Assembly: GCA_019915135.1 (NCBI GenBank)
Contig: JAHLMK010000004.1
Location: forward strand, 1,736,001 to 1,800,000
Source: Strobilurus pachycystidiatus
Taxonomy: Eukaryota > Basidiomycota > Agaricomycetes > Agaricales > Physalacriaceae
Reading direction: 5' to 3'
Length of the DNA stretch: 64,000 bases
The notes below the pieces were generated by a model. That model ran no database searches and was not told where the DNA came from. It saw nothing but the letters and a program-made list of their open reading frames with translations. Position 1 is the stretch's first letter. Each line of letters begins with the position of its first letter. Positions 47,388 to 59,438 of the stretch are shown here, one piece after another. Both the position numbers and the translations under genes were made by a program.

Positions 47388-47946
47388 CACTTAGCCAACA
47401 CTTACCCTTGCGTTTGCGCATCTCATTGTTGTCATTGTCTCCGACATGTTGCAGTTTGATCATACATTCTTTGAAAGTCAAATTGAGACCAAGTGAGAGC
47501 TCGTGACGCTCAGTACTGATCACAACTCTCAATATCAGTGGCCCAAAATTTGACGTATTTTAACTTCAGCTTTGAATTGTAATTTGTCACGGTCCGTATG
47601 GTAGGGGCTACTTATGTACAGTAGATTTTCATCTATACAAGCATCAAGCCACAGTCTCTACGCACTGCTTTATGGTGCTCAAAGGGATAGTAAATAGTGG
47701 GTGTAAAGTGAAAGCGCAAATGATGAAACTTATTCGTGCATAAAACTGAACTTGAAATTCAAAAGTTACAAAGTTTTCCAAATTAGGTAACTTACTTTTT
47801 TTGGCACGAATTCAATGCCTACCACGTGACTCCGGAGCCGAGGGCGGCCCTGAAAGCTACACCGAAATCGTAGATCATATAAAGTCGAGTTGTATCCTCC
47901 CACCTCCATCGCTGTGCCCCACATTGTCCACGTCCACGACGACGGG

Positions 47947-50946
47947 ATGCCCTCATCATCAGCGCACACGCCTGCTTCCCCCGGTCAGAACGGTCGGCGC
48001 CTCCTTGCTCGCCGTTCGTTCTTTGTGCTCACTGCTCATCGCATCCAGTGCTCGTCCTCCCGACCCCGTCCATGCAAAACCAGATCCACGAGCTCGCAAA
48101 GACGCTCCCGCCGCCCCGCAAGCAGAACACCGCCTGCGATGCCTGTAGGTCGCGCAAGGTCAAGTGCAATCGCCTCCCCGGCCTGGACAAGGTACGCAGC
48201 CTGCCCGCTCATTCAACCGACGCATTCAGCCCCGTTCTAGTGTCAGGTAGCATACTAATATGCCGACGTACCCATCCACACTCACATGTCCATTCCAGCA
48301 CTGTCTTTCCAAGAATTATCCGTGCACGTCCGTGGCGCCATCAATCTGCTTCCGCCGAGACTGATTTTTCTCTCGCGTTCTCATCACACAGACACTTTGT
48401 GCAGCAGGCCACTAGCGAGAAGAAACGCTCTTCTGCTCCAGGACGGCGGAAATTATCCTCCGCCACAGCCAGGTTCGACACATTCTCAACTCCATTGGCA
48501 TCTTATCCTACTCGGTCTCTCGGCCTGGGTCATGATGGCGCGACGCTTGCAAATCATGTCCGGCTCGGGCTGGGCGGACTTTTGCGCCTTCTTCCATTCA
48601 CCAACGACCGTGCTAACTCGTGTCACCTAGCCCTCCATCACCGAACACCGTAAACAAGTGCGTTCTCGTGCTATCCACGACCGCATCATACTGATCGATT
48701 GCTCTATAGCGGCTCTCCGACGCTTGATAATGGACCTACCACCCATCTGCCGATGGTGTCGAGCGTTTACCGGTGTAGCTTCTACCCTCCGGTGACGCTC
48801 GACTCCTCCACGCGGGATGTCTTGGTCTATCTTTTCTCACCCCCCGATAACCTAAAGTCAGCCCCAACACTAAACACGTAGCTTTCGATTCCTAACTTCG
48901 TCTCGTAAATGCTGTAGTGATCGTGATCCGACACTATTTACGCATACAAGTTCGGCCTACTCCGCCTGGGGCGACCAAGCGACAAAACTCGAAGACGACA
49001 CCTTCAGAGCAGAGTGAGTCCTCTATCTTGGCAATTCTCACCACAACATACATTCCCGCTGTCCCGGCACCAATTTCCTTGTATTCGACTGCGCGTATCT
49101 TCGGTCCCTAATTGGAGACTCTTGTTTTCCTTCTTTAGGTTTGCGCTCGACCTCGTGGAAGTCTTTTTCCAGATTGTACACACCCGGCTTCCCCTGCTTA
49201 ACCCCGAACAGTTTCGCAACAGTCTACGATTGCATCCTTCGCACGTCAGCGCCCGGCAAAGATCTACACCCAGCACTTGTAGCCACGGTCATATCCTGGG
49301 GCGCCAAGTTCTCCGAGCATCCCCTTCTTGTCGCTGACAGGCAAAACAACAACGGGCACAGTCTTCTAGCGAAAACACTAATCGACAGGACCAGAGAACT
49401 TGCGGAAGCGCTCAAGGTCCATCGTATTCCCAAAGATGAGCACGTCGTAATTGGCCTCCTGATTGAACCACTACAGAGTCGTAAGTCCACTGATCAGCTT
49501 ATTATTATCCGCTGCTCAAATCATCACCACAGAGACTCCCGATGACCAAACAGGTATTATCTTTGCAGATGATCCCGGCCAGGGTTTTGATTCGTTTTTT
49601 TCAGGATACTTTGGCTTCTGGCTGGCTTCAGCGACCCGGCACCTTCTCGACCTCGGTGTACTCTCTTTCATGTCCGCGATGGCGATACAATCTCACTCGG
49701 CTATCTAGATTAACCACAAGTCGGTCATATCCTCTGCTTCTCGGGATCCAGAGGACCGAGGAACCATGATCTTCGCCTGGTGGATGGCGTGTATATGTGA
49801 TGCATATGCATCTTTGTATTACCGCCACAAGCCAGTCCTGGATGATGACGATTACGATATTGACTTTTACACCGTGGATCCCATCAGCGCGGATGTTCTT
49901 GACGGAACGCCCTCTCCGAGGGAACAATTGGAGGTACGCCATGTTGGCTAAATTGAAGGTGGGAAGCTGACATGCGGTCATCTGCGTGTAGTTCTTGGTC
50001 AGTCCGCGTTTGCCATGCTCTTGGCGTGAACGTGATCGTTTCTTCTCTAGGGATATTACCGCGCTGCACATTCGCTTGCGAGAACGGCAAGGCATATGTC
50101 CCGCGCTCTGTGGAAACCCGCCACTGATTCTGATGGGGTGCCTTTTGAGGTGCTGACGACTTTCTCGTCTGCGCTCAGTGAGTGGCGAGATCGATACCTT
50201 CAGCTCGTCGGTGTTCCTAGTAACGAGAAGGGAACGTGGGACTTTGTGACGGTATGGTTTACTCATCCTCTTGCTGAACCGGTGGTCTGACTGCACAAGG
50301 CGGTGTCGTCGTGTGCGAGTGATGCTCAGTACCACGTCATGTGGATTATTCTCTTCAATGCGTTGGATGACTTTGGTGTGAAAGAGATCAACGAGGCGAC
50401 ACGGATAGGTGCTGCGGCGACGTCAGTCACTAATTACGCCACTATCGAAGCAGCCAAGCGAAAGCTTGCTGACGAAGCCCTCCATGGAGCGCTTCGAATA
50501 GCGGCACTGGTGAGTCCCGACCGCGAGCCTTTGGGAAGTTTCTTTAGTCATCCCCTGCTTTCTAGGCTGGTGTATTGACGCAGAACCAGTATTTGGTACG
50601 TTACCTCCGGCCGTACAGCCCCACTCCCAATCAATCAATGATTAACATAATATCACAGCGCTTGGATCCTGCCGTTATGCATGTGAGCTGCATTCAGGCG
50701 GGGACGCTCCTGGCCAAACTCGGACGGTCAGAAGTGAAGAACTGTATTGACGGGCTGGATCAGTATAGCTCGTCGTACGAGGAAGCGGGGGAACACGCCG
50801 CTGAAATTCGCAGGATATATCGCATGGGCGATGCCGATTTCAACCATATGCTCTCTGCGACTCCCCGGGCGGGGATTGACATGTCCTCTGTGGCTTCGGG
50901 GCCCGTTGAGCCGGAGGACATGATGGTCGACGAACCTGACCTTTGA
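47947..50946 (+). CDS. Zn2Cys6 transcription factor with a 6-nt microexon
   Basis: Exon 1 is 47947-47992 and exon 2 starts at 48049. The zinc cluster reads CDACRSRKVKC...LDK at the end of exon 2 (48191), and HCLSKNYPC at the start of the next long exon (48299). Joined directly it would lack one Cys. If the 6-nt segment TGTCAG at 48241-48246 is kept as an exon (CTAG before, GTAGCA after), the pattern becomes CX2CX6CX8CX2CX6C exactly, and the flanking introns are 49 and 52 nt. The remainder, through several introns to TGA 50946, resembles the fungal-specific regulator middle region. It is a nuclear DNA-binding regulator whose targets are unknown. Confidence 0.82.
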
Positions 50947-51096
50947 TACCCTTTCGTCCATATCGTCCCACCTGTTGTTGTAACCGTGTCGTTGCTGTTG
51001 TTGTTGTACTTTTCTTTGCTTTCGTCGTTTTCTTGCTCGCCATGTTTTTCTGGAACACGGACTGTTGTACTCGTAGATAGTGCGGATACTTAGATG

Positions 51097-51660
51097 AGGC
51101 CAGGGACTGAGAAGTGACTCACAGGTATGGATCTGTCTAGGGACTTGGACATTGTTCGGTATGAAATGATGATCATGAAAAGACGGTCTTACAAGAAAAG
51201 GTCAATCAATAACATGGGATGTGGTGTCTGCGCCACACAAACACACACGCCCTCGTTGACATTGAACGGCGACCGAGCTTTGCCGAGTGACAATGTTTGC
51301 TGGGAGGCCAGGGACTGAGAGGTGAATTCTCTCCAAGGTCTTGAGTGTGGTCTGAAACGACGGTCTTGAAAAATGAATTGATTACATGTAGTTTCGTGTG
51401 GTTTGTCTCGTTCGTCGTGGTTGAACGGCGACTGAGCTTTGCCGAGTGACAGTGTTTGCTGCGGAGGCCAGGGACTGAGAGGTCATCTTCCTAGGGACTC
51501 GAGTGTGGTCTGAAAAGAGGTTCTTAAAGATTGAGTGATTACATGGTGATTTCCTTGGCACCAGTGTGGTTTCTCTTGTCGTGGTACCTGTCTGCGCCAC
51601 ACGCGTTCGTCGTGGTTAAACGGCGACTGAGCTTTGCCGAGTAACGGAGTTTGCTGCGTA
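51097..51660. repeat. Three-unit imperfect tandem repeat
   Basis: Units start at 51097, 51305 and 51465, each with AGGCCAGGGACTGAGA. Each ends with a common block containing ACGGCGAC, GAGCTTTGCCGAGT and GTTTGCTG. Unit lengths are about 208, 160 and 196 bp, and the interiors vary. It lies between the converging Zn2Cys6 and DUF2235 genes. Confidence 0.8.
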
Positions 51661-51739
51661 TATCTCACATTAACACAGAGAGTGAGCCTGAGTTGAGAGC
51701 CAAGAGTAAAATTATATTTGGATATATTGCTCAAGACAA

Positions 51740-53871
51740 TCAATCAACCCAAATCACCTCGTCGTGGGTGGGTAAGAAGGCTCTCGGACGATACTCTGTC
51801 TGTGCGCTGGCCTCCATACGCATCTTGACTGAGCGATGGACCTTCACTCTCTCCATCCGAGTCGGTATGGGACGAGCCCGAGCGAGATTAGGTCTGAAAT
51901 GAAATGAACAACATCAACTATCTGTATGAGCCCGGCTGATTTGGGAAGAACGTACCCGAACCACGACACCCACTTATCGTTCCCTTGCTGATGTCGAAAC
52001 CCCATGGGAATGATCTCCAACACCCACCAGATCTTCCTAATTTTCAACTGGTCGTATATTGGCGATAGCGCATCGCCGAGCTCCTCGTCCTCTTCGGAGG
52101 CCAAGCTAGCGCCACATGGCCCTGAGGTGTCTGGTTCAACGAATTCCTCCATGGGACGCTTTCGACGGAAGAGAGCGTCGAGGATCCGCGATAGGAGGGA
52201 CGGCGGTGGTTCGTCATGCATCGTGCGTACTTGTTTGTCCTTGGTCGACCTTGGGGGCGGGCGGGGTACGACGGAGGGGTACAGCGTTGATGTGTCGAGG
52301 CCGAGAGCGCTTAACATGGTAGAGTCGAACATAATGCCGGTGTTTGCTTTGAAGCACTCCCGTACCATCCAGCGCAGAGAGAGGCGGGCGAGAGAGTGTT
52401 TTGTACCGTTTTTGACAGAGCCGCCCCCGACGTCTAGGAAGGGGATATCAGAGAGCGAACAAATATAGGAGGTGGATCTAGCATTACCACAGTGACATCC
52501 CTACGATGAGAATGAAGCCGGTATGAGAGACTCAGTCAAGTACATGCACTAGACCAGACATACCGCGAACCACACTTCCTCGATATCTGTATACTTGTCA
52601 TTTCCTGACTCGGATGGCAGCTCGACCTCCCGGTGCAGGACTTGCTTAGTGTCAGGTTTAAGTTCCTCCTCAGCCCAATGTGCAGCCGACTCCTTGGAGA
52701 TCTCAGATGTAGAGTCATACCAGTGGCGGGGAGGTGGGCGCGTGGGCGTACGAGCCACAGCAAATCTCCGGTCTGAGCGACTAGGAGTCCGGTGCCACAA
52801 GTTCGCCTTGAATTTGGCGCGGTGCTCGTCGAGGGCTAGCGCATGTCGGAACGTGCGGATGATGGTGTTGGAGGTGGTAAATGGCAGACTGCGGGATACG
52901 AAGCCTACGGCGTCCACGGTTTCCCTAGCCACTTTCATGAAAACGATTTCCTTGATAGTCATACGTATTGGAACTGACCAGACACCCATAAAGTCAATCC
53001 GCACATCCATGCAGAATGCCTTCTTGAAAGCTGTAGACTCCTCCCAGCTCAATTCGTCCGTTGTGACGTACATGTTGTACGCATAGAGTACTTGCTGCCA
53101 GTTGTCCGGTGGGAGAAGGCCGACTTTGTGCAGCATCCCGGCGAGACTGAAGCGATGATTCGTTGGCCTTTTGTAAATTATCACGTTATGCCGCGCACCC
53201 GAGCTGTATATGCACCTCTTGAGAACCCAAACATACATATCCGATCTCCTGGATGGTCTGGAGCGCGCAGATTCAGATTCGCAGTCATAGAATCGAAGAG
53301 TCATCACATACAATTCTGCATCAAGAATCGATATCCATCCAGAGAATGAGCTTCAGTAGATATGCTTCATTCTTGCGCTCACTCATAACATGTTCATCGA
53401 GGTCCCACGCTAACATCGTGTCTAGGGTCTTATGACCGCCTTCAGGTTCAGGTTCAAATCACACTAATGTCCGCAAACTCACCATCATCAAGTGCGTCAA
53501 AAATTGGAAGCTCTTTTGGAATGGGGTCGTCCCAATCCCAGTCTGCACAGCATCGTCGATACCAATGTCCCGCCACAAAACAGTGACCCTACCTGGTAGT
53601 ACACCAACTGCTGTGAACGATCATCCTTCTTCAGTAGGGAACAGAAATGGACAATGTTCGAGTTGTCCCCATCGAATTGGTCGCCTGTTCCGTCAAAACA
53701 GAGGACCAACGTGCGGTTGTCATGCATGGGAGGTAGCACCGATGGTCGCTTCACGGGTGGCTGTGGTGTTTGCTCTGACATTGACACAGGCGCGAAGGGA
53801 AACGAGACCGACGCTCCAGGGACCTGCCGACCGCGATAGTGAAGACCTAGAGGGGGAGCAGAATCAAGCAT
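51740..53871 (-). CDS. DUF2235 (Tle1-like) alpha/beta hydrolase
   Basis: ATG 53871 begins an N-terminus leading into RTLVLCFDGTGDQFDGDNSN, the first signature. QTGIGTTPF follows. The nucleophile elbow GFSRGAYTAR lies near 53195-53240 and is completed across an intron; FMGVWDTVDAVG-like and CHCDVGGG segments come next. The last exon, to TGA 51740, includes VHRSVKMRM. These are the catalytic-domain marks of the DUF2235/Tle1 family, lipase-like in some bacteria. Fungal members are common and uncharacterised. Several of the first joins (53230-53500) were not resolved. About 590 aa are expected. Confidence 0.85.
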
Positions 53872-54307
53872 GATGGCAAGTTGCAACCCGCAAGTTGCAA
53901 TCAATTTCCGAACCGTCTTTTGAAACGTCCCGGCGTTCTACGTCATACGGACCTGGAGACGGGACATGCAATTAGCTATGAAAAGGAGACGTTCCCGAGG
54001 CTTTCCGCAAGGATACGGCGAATAAGAGATCTCGAAGGTTGCGTATGTATTGTGGAAGACCGCAGACAGGCGGCCAAGGTGGGATCGGCTGTTCCGCAGC
54101 ACAGGAAGGGTGTGGACTTGATGTATAGGTTGAAACGAGCTGTGTCGACGTGGCGTAATGGCAATCATCATATTGGCATAAGGGCAGAGGTGCCATAGGT
54201 CCCATAACGTAGACATAGTTGAACACTGAATCGATAGCTCGATTAGGGCCAGACTTTGCTCCTGTATGGAGGTGTGAAGCATCTTTCCGGACACTCCGTA
54301 CATAATC

Positions 54308-54679
54308 CTAAGATTTCCCTCCAGATTTAGAGCTGTACAATGGTAAGAATAAACAACAGCTATGATGAAAATAGACATACGATTCCGGCCCAGAGTTCCT
54401 CATGATGGTGAGCTTTCCTGCGGAGGCAGCGGTGACCATCTGCTGCTCAATCGACTTGTTGATCTTGGCGGTCAAGCTCTGCGATAAAAGTTGATTGAAA
54501 AGCAGGAAAAAAACTGCAAATAAACGCACCCTTTGCATCTGCGCCTGCTTGACCAGTATCGTCTTTTTGGGCGGAATATCCCGCCTGCCCCGCTTCATGT
54601 TGGATGCCGCTTTGGATGCATGCCTGGCCGCCGCGGCGGGCGACTTCGCCTGCAAGCCCTTCGTCTTGCCTTGAGCCAT
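54308..54679 (-). CDS. UPF0390 family small basic protein
   Basis: The start is ATG 54679. The sequence MAQGKTKGLQAKSP, a Lys/Arg-rich stretch, PPKKTILVKQAQMQ, then TAKINKSIEQQMV is the hallmark of UPF0390 (DUF2462) proteins. Two introns: one after the QMQR block, and a 48-nt in-frame one before the last seven codons. About 90 aa. Members are nucleolar or basic proteins of unknown role. It is divergent from the NDUFA9-type gene, with about 110 bp between starts. Confidence 0.85.
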   Translation of the reverse strand: MAQGKTKGLQAKSPAAAARHASKAASNMKRGRRDIPPKKTILVKQAQMQRVRLFAVFFLLFNQLLSQSLTAKINKSIEQQMVTAASAGKLTIMRNSGPESYVYFHHSCCLFLPLYSSKSGGKS

Positions 54680-54792
54680 GAAAGTCGGGACGGAAAAATG
54701 GGTGACAGTAACGGCGTCACGGATTCCCACGTGGACCTCAGTCCCGCCATTCACCGACCAACCACATCCTCAGCGTTAATCACATCGGGCAA

Positions 54793-56263
54793 ATGGCGGG
54801 ATTGGCGTCGTCTTCCGCCAACATTCTGCGCGCCGTGCGCCGCCAGGGAACGGTGCGCCTCTTCTCTCGCCGTGCGTAGCGTCGCCTAGCTCACTGAACG
54901 ACAGCGAACATACCATGATATGGCCATGCTGCCCGGCCAGAAGGCCGTCGTCGGCTCGGGCCCACCAGGCTACAGCGCTGTCTCTGGACACGTCGTTACC
55001 GTCTTTGGATGCACCGGATTTTTAGGGCGGTATCTTGTCTCGAAGCTCGGTACGTCTGCGGTCGACATTACTCCGGGGTCATGCATGCTCATCATATGCG
55101 TGAACAGCCAAGCTCGGCACGCAGGTCGTCATTCCGTACCGCGACGAGGACGAGAAGCGCCATCTGAAGCTGATGGGCGACCTCGGCCAGATTGTCCCCA
55201 TGGTTCGTTCCCATTTCACCCGCAAAGCAAAGTTAATGAACAGTGTAGGAATGGGATATTCGCCGGGAAGACCAGATCGCAGAGTGTTTGAGGCACTCTG
55301 ACATTGTGTACAATCTTGTTGGCCGCGACTACGCAACCAAGTCTGTTCCCCTCCTTCCAACTTCCAATAAGGCTTTCGTTTTGATCGTCTTCGCAGAAAC
55401 TTCGACTTCCAGGCAGTACACGTCGACGGCGCAGAACGCATTGCGAGAATCGCAGCTGAAGCCGGCGTTCCCCGCTTTGTGCACGTCTCTCATCTTAACG
55501 CCTCGGATTCCTCGCCATCTCTGCTTTACCAGGCCAAGGCCGCTGGCGAAGAACGTGTCAAGGGTGTCTACAAGGATGCCACCATCATCAGGCCTGGGTC
55601 CATGTTTGGCTACGAAGACAAGTTCCTGAACAACATGGCTAGTAAGACACCATTCTTCTCTTTATCCGGTCGTTTCTAAGTTCCCGTCCCCTCCAGTCTG
55701 GCCTATTTGGTGGAAACTTAACAGCGCCCAAACCAAAGTCCGACCCGCCCATGTAAGTATCTAGACCTCTCCAGTCATCCTCTCCTCATCAGACGCGTTC
55801 TTTAGGTTATAGATGTCGCGCAAGTCCTCGCAAACCTCATGGAGATCCCCCAGGCTCCTGGCACTTTCAACCTTCCCGGCCCTTCGACGCTAACATACGA
55901 CTACCTCCTAGACCTAGTGACCTCCGTTACTCTGACCGCGCCGTCCAAGGCACCCACCGTCCCCAAGGCTGTGGCTATGATGATCGCGAACCTCGCGAGC
56001 AAGTCGCTTTGGTGGCCGATCCTCAGCCCCGACGAGATCACGCGGAGGTACATAGACGATGCGACCGTTGCTGGGAACTGGGCGGAGTTTGGGGTGTCGC
56101 CGACGGAGATTGAGCAGCATGCGATTGCGTACCTCAGGCGGTACCGCTCTGGAGATAATTATGACCGGCCGCCTAGCTTCCCTCCTAGACCGACGGTGAG
56201 TGCTTTCATTTTTTGTTTCTGTGACTTGGGAGCTGATGGGAATTTCAGGTGGAAGAGGCTTGA
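54793..56263 (+). CDS. NDUFA9: 40-kDa subunit of mitochondrial complex I (NDUFA9 type)
   Basis: An Arg-rich presequence starts at 54793 (MAGLASSSANILRAVRRQG). The main body has the Rossmann motif VTVFGCTGFLGRYLVSKL, then VIPYRDEDEKRHLKLMGDLGQIV, HSDIVYNLVGRDYATK, VHVDGAERIA and the downstream SMFGYEDKFL. The last exon is five codons (56249-56263), after a GTGAGT intron. This accessory subunit binds NADPH and stabilises the peripheral arm of complex I. The junction between the presequence exon and the body (54870-54910) could not be put in frame with a canonical site; translation might also start at ATG 54920. Confidence 0.85.
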
Positions 56264-56731
56264 GAGCTTGTAATTATCTGGCTAAATGAGAAAGTAATTA
56301 AATCCTGGTCAGAGTGTTGTCAAATCAGTGCTTGCTGTGGCGAAGTTCATGTGAGGTGAGGGTACATGCGCAATCCTTGACCGAGACACGTACAGGGTGC
56401 TCCAATGCAAGCAGAGAGAGGCACGGATTCGACCACCAGTGGCAGAGTTGGCACCTTTTCTGACTTTGTGAAGGCACTGATGCTTCCTAGCGTCTTCCTC
56501 CTGCTGCTGCTCGCTCTGACTTTCACAGATCTAAAATAGAGTTGAAGTCGCCCTGTTGCCGCGAACAAGCGTGTCGTCGAATACGCAAAGATGTCCACAC
56601 GCACCCTGCTCCGCGACAAGCTTCTCGAGTTAGCCTACTTCTCCGACACTTCGTCGCGCCTCTCTGACTGGACCCTTAGATATGAAAGGGCATACGTATT
56701 CACGTGCTACATATGTTGAACTTGAACCACC
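56264..56731. other. Intergenic before the tandem array
   Basis: About 0.47 kb. An open frame from ATG 56591 (about 44 codons) has no family match. A CACGTG at 56701-56706 lies 26 bp before the first array start codon. Confidence 0.35.
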
Positions 56732-57359
56732 ATGACAGCCAACAAAGAGTTGTGAGTTCTACATGATTCCCACTCCAAGAACGGTACCTCTCATGCCAGT
56801 GTGTTGTAGATTTCCTCGTCGCAAGCCGGCTGATGAACCCCCACCACTGCGTGGCACGTTAGTGAACGGTCGGCCGACCCCGACATATGTCCTCGCCTGG
56901 GTTTGCCCTTCTCGTAAATTGTTCGACAATCTCGGAGACGGGAAACATGGGGGAGTGGATAAGTGCAACTACAGAGACGTAATTGCAAAGAAATGGGGCG
57001 CTTGGCCGGAATTTGCGTACGTCCCCAGTTCCACTACTCGTTGATTCCTCGCGTTGATCATGGTCATATCGGCTAGCTATGGTCTTTCGCCCACGACCGC
57101 CTACGGGATGGACAGTGACTACTTTCTCATCGCCATGTACAACCTTCCTAGGTTTGATCACATCAATCGAGTCCGCGATGTGGCGGGGGATCCTCTCATT
57201 CAAGCAGCAAGGGTCTCTTTGGGCGTAGACCAAGACCCATCCCTCGAGGATACGCTGCAGTGGTATCGATACCCGCTCCATTGGCTCGAGGTGGGGGAGC
57301 GACAGAAGGAGGAGGGTGGCCGGGACACGGACTCTGCGCCACAAGTTGGTGGTCATTAG
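56732..57359 (+). CDS. Tandem family member 1, unknown function
   Basis: A microexon (MTANKE) joins across GTGAGT to a middle exon beginning LFPRRKPADEPPPLRGTL. This runs through YVLAWVCPSRK to WPEFA, and a third exon starts YGLSP. The protein is about 180 aa. The 3' exon contains FLIAMYNLPRFDHINRVRD, VAGDPLIQAARV and the charged end GERQKEEGG. No signal peptide, transmembrane segment or known domain is visible. The frame reads as intact. It diverges most from the others at the C-terminus. Confidence 0.72.
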
Positions 57360-57533
57360 TATATTGCATTTTGAGGAGTAGTATCAAGAACACAGCTTGT
57401 TGCATGTCTGTGGAAGTTTCGTCTCTGAGTATTCATGACGATGAATGCTTCTGCGACGCCATTCTTTCTTTGGCGAGTTGAGCGCGCCCGGGCGTAGAAC
57501 TCAGGAAAACTCAAAGACGCAAAGTCGTTCCAC

Positions 57534-57547
57534 GCACGAACACGTGG
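57534..57547 (+). promoter_or_regulatory. Conserved E-box-type element upstream of array genes
   Basis: GCACGAACACGTGG is here and at 58447-58460, 59392-59405 and 62294-62307. Diverged forms are at 60289-60302 (CACATG) and 61304-61317 (CACGTA). A plain CACGTG at 56701 precedes copy 1. Distance to the start codon is 26-155 bp. CACGTG is the core bound by bHLH proteins; that this array is so controlled is inference. Confidence 0.55.
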
Positions 57548-57620
57548 TTCGGATATGCTCTCTCCTCAAAGCTCTGTGTCCCTGACTGCGCTCTCTTGTT
57601 ACTATAGTATAGTTGAACCC

Positions 57621-58267
57621 ATGTCCACCAACCAAATGTCAGTCTGCATGAATCCCGCCCGTCATACCTCTCAAGCTTTGCAGATTTCCCCGTCGGTTGT
57701 CCGCTGATGAACCTCCACCAGTGCGTGGCACGTTAGTGAACGGTCGTCGGTGCCCCGATTATGTCTTTGCCTGGGTTTGCCCTCCTAGTGAATTGTATAA
57801 GAATCTCGGAAGTGGGGTGAATTGGCTCAACTTCAGAGACGCAATTGCAAAGAAATGGCGCGACTGGCCGGAATTTGAGTACGTTCTTCTGATTGGAGAT
57901 TTTTTATCCCTCACTCATAAATTTCGCTAGTTTTGGTCTTTCGCCTATGGCCGACCTTGGGGGGGATGGAAACTTCTATCTCATCGCCCTGTTCAATGAT
58001 CGGGACACTGATCATCTCAAACGAGTCTGCGATGTGGCAGGGGATCCACTCATTCAATCGGCAAGAACCTCTATGGGCGTGGACAAAAACCCACCCTTAG
58101 AGGCCACACTGCAGTGGTTCAGGTGGCCGCTTGGCTGGCTCGAGGCGGAGGCGCGACAGAAAGATAGAGCCAAACGGGCAGAGGAAGAGGCCAGATGGGC
58201 AGCGCTGGAGAGTGGGCAGGATACGACCCCTGCGCCATCGCCAAAACTCGTGTCCGATGATTTTTAG
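57621..58267 (+). CDS. Tandem family member 2, unknown function
   Basis: MSTNQI then FPRRLSADEPPPVRG. The middle exon reads to FRDAIAKKWRDWPEFE and the third exon DFGLSPMADLGGDGNFYLIAL. ALFNDRDTDHLKRVCDVAGDP, SMGVDKNPPLEATLQWFRW and a Glu/Arg/Lys-rich coiled-coil-like tail (EAEARQKDRAKRAEEEARW) follow. About 187 aa, intact. It serves as the reference copy for judging breaks in the others. Confidence 0.75.
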
Positions 58268-58525
58268 AAAGATACCCAGATTGAACGCCGTCTGCTGTAT
58301 ATTTAGCTATCTGAAACTGACTCATTCTACTGACGACCGGGACGCTTGTCCTCGACGCATTCTCTTATCTGAGCCGTGGAGCTCTCCTTAAGTCTGACGC
58401 TGTCTTTGACCGGGAGAACATGAGCTCTGAGACTCAAGCTTGATATGCACGAACACGTGGCGGCGTGCTTGACGCGTTTCCTCGGTCCCTGATCGCGCTC
58501 CTCTCAACTTATGTAGTTGACCCTC

Positions 58526-59177
58526 ATGCCCAACAAAGAAATGTCAGTCTGCTCTCTTATTCTATTTCAATACACCCTCTTATCTTTTTCAGATTCCCTC
58601 GTCGCAGGCCTGCTGATCAACCTCCACCAGTACGTGGCACGTTGGTGAACGGTCGTCGGTGCCCCGATTATGTCTTCGCCTGGGTTTGCCCTCCTAGCAA
58701 GCTGTTTGAGAACCTCAGAAATGGAGATAACGAGGAAGTGGATTGGCTTAGCTGCCAGGATGTGGTTGCTATGAAATGGGGCGATTGGCCGGAATTTGAG
58801 TACGTTCTTCTGTTCTCGATTCATATTCCTCACTCAAACAACTCAGTTTCGGCCTTTCACCTATGGCTCATCTCGGGATGGATGGGAACTACTATCTCAT
58901 TACCCTGTTCAACGATAAGTCGAATGACCACCTCAACCGAGTCCGCGATGTGGCGGGGGATCCACTCATTCAGTCGGCAAGGATCTCTATGGGCGTTGAC
59001 AAAGACCCATCCCTAGAGGCTACACTGCAGTGGTTCAGGTGGCCGCTTGGCTGGCTAGAAGCGGAGGAGCGTCAGCGGGACAAGGCCAGATGGGCAGAGC
59101 AGGAGGCCAAATGGGCAGAGCAGGAGAGGGGGCACGGCACGGCTTCTGCGCCACCGCCACAAGTCAGTGTCCAATGA
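58526..59177 (+). CDS. Tandem family member 3, unknown function
   Basis: MPNKEI, FPRRRPADQPPPVRG, WVCPPSKLFENL. Its middle exon is longer (GDNEEVDWLSCQDVV). The third exon uses a CAG acceptor instead of TAG and encodes DFGLSPMAHLGMDGNYYLITL, then SMGVDKDPSLEATLQWF and a tail with two RWAEQE repeats. Intact. Confidence 0.75.
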
Positions 59178-59438
59178 TATGTAGAAACCTAACGAATACC
59201 CAGGACACACTCTGTTCTATATCTAGCTATCGAATTTGACGTTTACACCATTGTTCTGCATCTACTGACGACCGGGATGCTTGTCCGCGAAGCGATTTCT
59301 GATTTGACCCGTGGAGCTTTGCTCGAGTCTGGCGCTGTCTTTGCCCGGTCAAGCTTGAGGAAGATTTGAGAGTTGAGTTCAAAGTTGTCATGCACGAACA
59401 CGTGGTGTGCTTGATGCGGTTCTCTTTACTTGGCTGCC

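Noticed and set aside
47587..47602. CACGGTCCGTATG word outside the 715-bp element, resembling its internal right arm
   Set aside because: Too short, and no matching ends or target duplication nearby.
51740..53871. Tle1-like secretion effector or toxin
   Set aside because: No secretion or immunity genes are nearby and the gene is intron-rich; it fits the common fungal DUF2235 family.
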